This document shows, piece after piece, positions 32,836 through 36,033 of a DNA stretch of 36,033 nt (its first letter is position 1; each line of letters starts with the position of its first letter). The stretch is from Myxococcota bacterium (GTDB lineage Bacteria > Myxococcota > B64-G9), in the NCBI GenBank assembly GCA_022710975.1, contig JAKLGA010000026.1, forward strand, positions 1-36,033. Direction: 5' to 3'. Both the position numbers and the translations under genes were made by a program. Under the pieces are notes generated by a model. The model made no database searches and had not been told where the DNA came from. It worked only from the letters and a program-made list of their open reading frames with translations.

Positions 32836-35052
32836 CTACTGGAGCACGACGGTGATCGACCAGCCCTCGATGGCGCCGGTGTCGGCCGCGGCCTGGTCCA
32901 CCACCACCAGCCGCCACTCGCCCTCGGCGGCCAGGCCGGCGAACTCGGCCGGGGCGTAGTCGCGCTCCAGGCCCTGCGTGCCGCCGCCCTCCCTGGACTG
33001 CAGCGTCGCGGTGCTCCCGGCGTGCTCGAGGCGCACCACCAGGTCGCCGACGTAGGTGTGGCTGATGCGCGCGTGCACCAGCACCTCGGCCACCGTGCCG
33101 GCGCCGGTCAGGGTCACCGCGCTCGAGGCTCCGGCCGGGTCGTTGTCGGGGATCATCACCTGGGCGTCGCTCTGCCCGGTCAGGCTGCCGGCGGCCTCCC
33201 CTCCCTCGGTCAGCTCCAGGCTCCAGGACACGAGGCTGCCCGCGTCGTAGGCCGCGAGATCGGCCACCTCGAGCGTCCATTCCCCGGCGGCCGCCGCGCC
33301 GGCGAAGGCCGGCGCCGAGAACGTGGTGCGCAGGTCGTCGGTCCCGCCGCCGGTGCGGTCGTGGAGCACCTGGGTGACACCGCCGTGGGTCAGGCGGACC
33401 TGGAGATCGCCGATGTAGCCGTGGCGGATGTCGACGCTCACGGCGGCCTTGGTGACCGCGAAGGCGTCCGGGACCTGCAGGGTGCGCCGGATGCCGGCGG
33501 CCTGGCCGTCGGGGATGGCGGTCTCGCCGCTGTCGTCCGAGTAGGCGTGCTGCAGCGAGGTGCCCCCGCCCGACTGGCAGTGGGACGGCCCGTCCGGGTT
33601 GAAGCAGTTCGCCCGCACCCCGCTCACTCCGTAGATCTCGGCGTGGAACTCGGCCGGGTCGTAGTAGCGCGCCCGGCGATCGGCCGAGTCGTTCATGTAG
33701 ACCACCAGCTGGTTCCAGCTGAACTTGGACACGGACTGGCCCTGCATCAGCTTGCTGGCGGCCAGGAAGATGTTCTTGTACAGCAGCCAGGCGGTCTCCT
33801 GGGAGCCGGTGATGCCGGGCTCGGTGTTGTTGACCACGTCGGCAAAGCGCATGCCGTCCGGATCGCTGGCCGAGGTCTTCCGGGAGAAGACCTGCTTGGT
33901 GTAGTAGGCGTACGACCAGCAGGCGTCCATGAGGATGATCTGGTAGGTGTCCACCGGGTAGGAGTCCGGCTGATCGAGCACGGTCAGCGAGCCGTAGAAG
34001 GCGTGGCCGTTGTAGTACACGATCTCGTTCTCCAGCAGCGCCGACTTGAAGAGCTGGTTGACCTCCTCGCGCGGCCGGTGATCCTTGAGCGCCTCGGGGG
34101 TGTAGAAGTCGACCACCACCTCGAGCCCGCCCGGGTAGGTCTTGGTCAGCCTGTGTCCGAAGTTGTTGTCGAAGGTCTGGACGACCCGGAAGCCCTCGCT
34201 GGTGAAGTTGCCCTTGAACTTGTTGTAGCCGATCCAGCCCCAGTCGCTGCTGGTGAGATCGCCGTGGGTGATCTGGCCGAACAGCACCACCATGGAGATC
34301 TTCTTGTCCTGGGTGAGCAGATCGTACTCGGGGTAGACGTTGGGGGTGTCCAGCGAGGACAGGATCTCGTACTGGGTCGCGGCCAGGTCCACCCCGGCCA
34401 CGAGCGGGCAGCCCGGCTTGAGCGGGTCGAAGTAGTAGAAGTAGTTGTCGGCGTTGAGCTCGCTCGGATCCAGCGCGGCCCCGTCCGGGTCGGTGGCGCA
34501 GGCCGCCCCGCCCTGGGTGAACACCGTGCCAGGCTTGGCCGGGAACTGGAAGTCGACCCGCTTGCCGACCAAGTCGGCCGGGGTGAGGCCCTTGTCCGCC
34601 AGATCCTTCAGCTTGACCAGCGACTCGATCGAGGTGGTGTAGTCCAGCCAGATGCCGCCGGCGACCACCCGCACGTCGCGCACCGAGCTCTCGCCGTGCT
34701 CGAGGTTGAGGTCGAGCTTCTCGGACTTCAGCGGGTTGCGGGCGTACTTGAGCTGGGGCGTGGTGTACTCCTCGAGCTGCCAGCGGGAGGGCGCGCGCAG
34801 GGACGCGGCCAGGGCGTCGATCTCGGGCTGGCCCAGGCCGGTCGTGTCGATGAACACGCTCGAGGTGATCCTGGCCTCCATCTCGGCCGCCTTGTTGCTG
34901 ACGTAGCCGGTGTCCTCCTTGCCGTCCACGAAGGTCTCGTAGTCCAGCGGCTCGAACACGTTCTGCCCGCCGTCCCCGCACTGGGGCAGGACCAGGAGGC
35001 CGAGGACCAGCACGCACGCCAGGGCCAGACGCACCAACTTCAGATTCCGCAT
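32836..35052 (-). CDS. Exported lipoprotein with caspase-like (clan CD) His/Cys dyad and two P-domains
   Basis: A 738-residue exported protein, probably lipidated at the C of 'VLPQCGDGG' although Q before the Cys is unusual. Residues about 170-480 hold a caspase/gingipain-like core: a strand ending in histidine, 'ENEIVYYNGHAFYG' (H350), and 28 residues later a hydrophobic strand ending in Asp-Ala-Cys, 'YQIILMDACWSYAYY' (C378). This His then DAC order is the clan CD signature. The C-terminus holds two proprotein-convertase P-domains (about 509-614 and 631-738): both contain 'Y[IV]GDL' followed by [VQ]VRL, and 'EGWSITV' or its equivalent near the end. P-domains usually follow subtilisins or other secreted proteases, so a surface protease is inferred. 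A caspase fold is not proven without alignment. The start at 35052 has GAGGTG upstream and a good promoter. Confidence 0.8.
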   Translation of the reverse strand: MRNLKLVRLALACVLVLGLLVLPQCGDGGQNVFEPLDYETFVDGKEDTGYVSNKAAEMEARITSSVFIDTTGLGQPEIDALAASLRAPSRWQLEEYTTPQLKYARNPLKSEKLDLNLEHGESSVRDVRVVAGGIWLDYTTSIESLVKLKDLADKGLTPADLVGKRVDFQFPAKPGTVFTQGGAACATDPDGAALDPSELNADNYFYYFDPLKPGCPLVAGVDLAATQYEILSSLDTPNVYPEYDLLTQDKKISMVVLFGQITHGDLTSSDWGWIGYNKFKGNFTSEGFRVVQTFDNNFGHRLTKTYPGGLEVVVDFYTPEALKDHRPREEVNQLFKSALLENEIVYYNGHAFYGSLTVLDQPDSYPVDTYQIILMDACWSYAYYTKQVFSRKTSASDPDGMRFADVVNNTEPGITGSQETAWLLYKNIFLAASKLMQGQSVSKFSWNQLVVYMNDSADRRARYYDPAEFHAEIYGVSGVRANCFNPDGPSHCQSGGGTSLQHAYSDDSGETAIPDGQAAGIRRTLQVPDAFAVTKAAVSVDIRHGYIGDLQVRLTHGGVTQVLHDRTGGGTDDLRTTFSAPAFAGAAAAGEWTLEVADLAAYDAGSLVSWSLELTEGGEAAGSLTGQSDAQVMIPDNDPAGASSAVTLTGAGTVAEVLVHARISHTYVGDLVVRLEHAGSTATLQSREGGGTQGLERDYAPAEFAGLAAEGEWRLVVVDQAAADTGAIEGWSITVVLQ

Positions 35053-35090
35053 CGCGACACCTCGTTCAGGAGTTCTTCAAGTCCGGCGAG

Positions 35091-35119
35091 AGGATACCCC
35101 CGTCCGGCCCCGCGGTCAA
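35091..35119 (-). promoter_or_regulatory. Sigma-70-type promoter for the caspase-like lipoprotein gene
   Basis: On the minus strand TTGACC (35114-35119) and TATCCT (35091-35096) are separated by exactly 17 bp, matching consensus at five and four of six positions. Transcription would start near 35084, giving a leader of about 32 nt. No equally good promoter is seen for the divergent radical SAM gene. Confidence 0.65.
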
Positions 35120-35167
35120 AGGGGGTCCGCCCTGGCACCGCGATCCCGGGTGTGCGAGGATGCCGCC

Positions 35168-35914
35168 ATGATCGTCCGCGAGATCCAGGCCAGGAGCATC
35201 CTGTCGAGGTCCAAGATCTACGACTACGTGGTGAACCCCTACGTGGGTTGCCGGCACGGCTGCAGCTACTGCTACGCCCGCTTCATGAAGCGCTTCACCG
35301 GGCACAGGGAGGCCTGGGGCGAGTTCGTGGACGCCAAGATCAACGCCGCGGACCTGCTCCGCAGGGAGCTCACCCGCAAGCAGCCCGGCCGAGTCTGGGT
35401 CAGCGGGGTGTGCGACGCCTACCAGCCGCTGGAGAAGAGGTACCGCCTGACCCGCCAGTGCCTGGAGCTGCTGTTCCAGCACGGGTGGCCGGTGACGGTC
35501 CAGACGCGCTCGCCGCTGGTGCTGCGGGACCTGGATCTCCTGCGGGCCGCCCAGGATCTGGAGGTGGGGCTCAGCGTGACCACGGCGGAGGACAGGTTCC
35601 GGCGCCTCTTCGAGCGCTGCGCCCCGCCCATCCCGGCGCGGCTCGAGGCGCTGGCGGAGCTGCACGCCGCGGGGGTGCGGACCTTCGCCATGATCGCGCC
35701 CCTGCTGCCCGGGGCCGAGGGGCTGGCGGAGGCGCTGCGCGGCAAGGTCGACAGGGTGCTCATCGACCGGATGAACTACGCCCACGCGAACGCGCTCTAC
35801 CGCCGGCACCAGCTCGAGCGCGAGCTGAGCCCGGGCTGGTTCGAGCAGACGGCCCGGCGGTTGAGCGCCGCCTTCGGGCGCCAGGGCGTGGAGTGCCAGC
35901 TCGTCTTCTATTGA
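35168..35914 (+). CDS. SPL-family radical SAM protein
   Basis: A 248-residue cytoplasmic protein with the radical SAM cluster motif C28-x3-C32-x2-C35 in 'YVGCRHGCSYCYARF'. Downstream motifs are those of the spore-photoproduct-lyase-like family: 'VWVSGVCDAYQPLEKRYRLTR', 'VTVQTRSPLVLRDLDLL', 'VGLSVTTAED' and 'RMNYAHAN'. Members are widespread in non-sporulating bacteria and mostly of unknown function, so DNA-lesion repair should not be assumed. The ATG at 35168 is preceded by GAGG and chosen over one at 35150 because the conserved region begins just after it. It has no obvious link to its neighbours. Confidence 0.92.
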   Translation: MIVREIQARSILSRSKIYDYVVNPYVGCRHGCSYCYARFMKRFTGHREAWGEFVDAKINAADLLRRELTRKQPGRVWVSGVCDAYQPLEKRYRLTRQCLELLFQHGWPVTVQTRSPLVLRDLDLLRAAQDLEVGLSVTTAEDRFRRLFERCAPPIPARLEALAELHAAGVRTFAMIAPLLPGAEGLAEALRGKVDRVLIDRMNYAHANALYRRHQLERELSPGWFEQTARRLSAAFGRQGVECQLVFY

Positions 35915-35917
35915 CTC

Positions 35918-35946
35918 TTGCGACCATCGTCTAACGACCATGTAGT
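35918..35946 (+). promoter_or_regulatory. Possible promoter with a CGACCAT direct repeat
   Basis: TTGCGA (35918-35923) and TGTAGT (35941-35946) are 17 bp apart, each with about four of six consensus matches. CGACCAT occurs at 35921-35927 and again at 35935-35941, a 14 bp period within the spacer, which could be regulator half-sites. It lies between the radical SAM stop and the next plus-strand start. Confidence 0.3.
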
Positions 35947-35957
35947 CTGAGGCCTGA

Positions 35958-36033
35958 ATGGCGGAACGCGCTTCGAATCATCTCCGCCTGCGTTCCCTCG
36001 AGGGCCTCATGGACCCGTTCCTCGAGGTGCCCG
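35958..36033 (+). CDS. Start of an unidentified plus-strand gene (partial)
   Basis: An open frame begins at ATG 35958 with GAGG six bases upstream and continues to the window end (25 codons, MAERASNHLRLRS... with LEGLMDPFLEVP). No signal peptide is visible, so a cytoplasmic protein is likely. Too little is present to assign a family. It starts 43 bp after the radical SAM gene and could be transcribed with it or from the weak promoter just upstream. Confidence 0.45.
   Translation, partial: MAERASNHLRLRSLEGLMDPFLEVP

Noticed and set aside
31649-35017. A 1122-codon minus-strand open frame covering two genes
   Set aside because: The real protein starts at 32713 with a signal peptide; upstream the frame is a shadow of the caspase-like lipoprotein, which uses another frame.
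35131-35150. TGGCAC upstream of the radical SAM gene as a second sigma-54 promoter
   Set aside because: The bases five positions downstream read TCCC, not TTGC, so the -12 element is missing.
35066-35941. Minus-strand open frame of 291 codons
   Set aside because: It is the antisense of the radical SAM gene, whose cluster motif and family blocks are unmistakable on the plus strand.

Overview
This 36 kb window is very GC-rich (roughly 70% by eye), and most of its predicted proteins are exported: lipoproteins, outer-membrane barrels and repeat-built periplasmic proteins. A PEGA-tailed Ser/Thr kinase, PEGA-repeat and Cys-rich lipoproteins, a sigma-54 promoter and CsgG/FlgO-like plus barrel proteins together suggest a Myxococcota-type (former deltaproteobacterial) chromosome. 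This is inferred from protein style only; no rRNA, tRNA or housekeeping marker is present. I see no insertion sequences, CRISPR arrays, tRNA genes or phage genes.

Layout. (1) 1-4502, minus strand: a cobalamin riboswitch (about 4357-4502) with a Shine-Dalgarno-masking expression platform, followed by a tightly overlapping operon: surface lipoprotein, BtuB-like TonB receptor, BtuG-like beta-propeller lipoprotein. At the window edge lies the start of another minus-strand gene whose ribosome-binding site is inside a long inverted repeat. (2) 4697-7198, plus: membrane Ser/Thr kinase with a PEGA tail. (3) 7219-11973, minus: a two-gene unit made of a multi-PEGA membrane protein with an AEPK repeat and a Cys-rich/FGE-like/PKD lipoprotein. 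(4) 12403-14467, plus: two tandem paralogous exported barrel-like proteins behind a consensus sigma-54 promoter. (5) 14475-27993, minus: a 13.5 kb operon of a giant protein built from Cys-pair beta modules, a thioester alpha-2-macroglobulin and penicillin-binding protein 1C. (6) 28249-29106, minus: nitroreductase-like protein. (7) 29261-31611, plus: exported MORN-repeat protein and a CsgG/FlgO-like protein. (8) 31649-35052, minus: a CsgG/FlgO-like plus barrel protein and a lipoprotein with a caspase-like His/Cys dyad and two P-domains. (9) 35168-35914, plus: SPL-type radical SAM protein, then the start of a further gene.

Two sets of genes clearly work together. The riboswitch operon would capture and import vitamin B12 across the outer membrane, with a gene set resembling the BtuB-BtuG surface complex known from Bacteroidetes. 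The 14.5-28 kb operon joins the well-known bacterial alpha-2-macroglobulin/PBP1C pair (periplasmic protease trap plus peptidoglycan synthase) to a 1765-residue protein that I do not recognise. That protein contains about 14 Cys-pair beta modules and is coupled to the macroglobulin gene by an ATGA overlap. It is the best candidate here for an undescribed component. The caspase-like P-domain lipoprotein is the second.

The high GC content creates many very long shadow reading frames, which I have left out. Start codons were moved inward from the longest frames wherever signal peptides, lipoboxes, ribosome-binding sites or gene overlaps indicated it.
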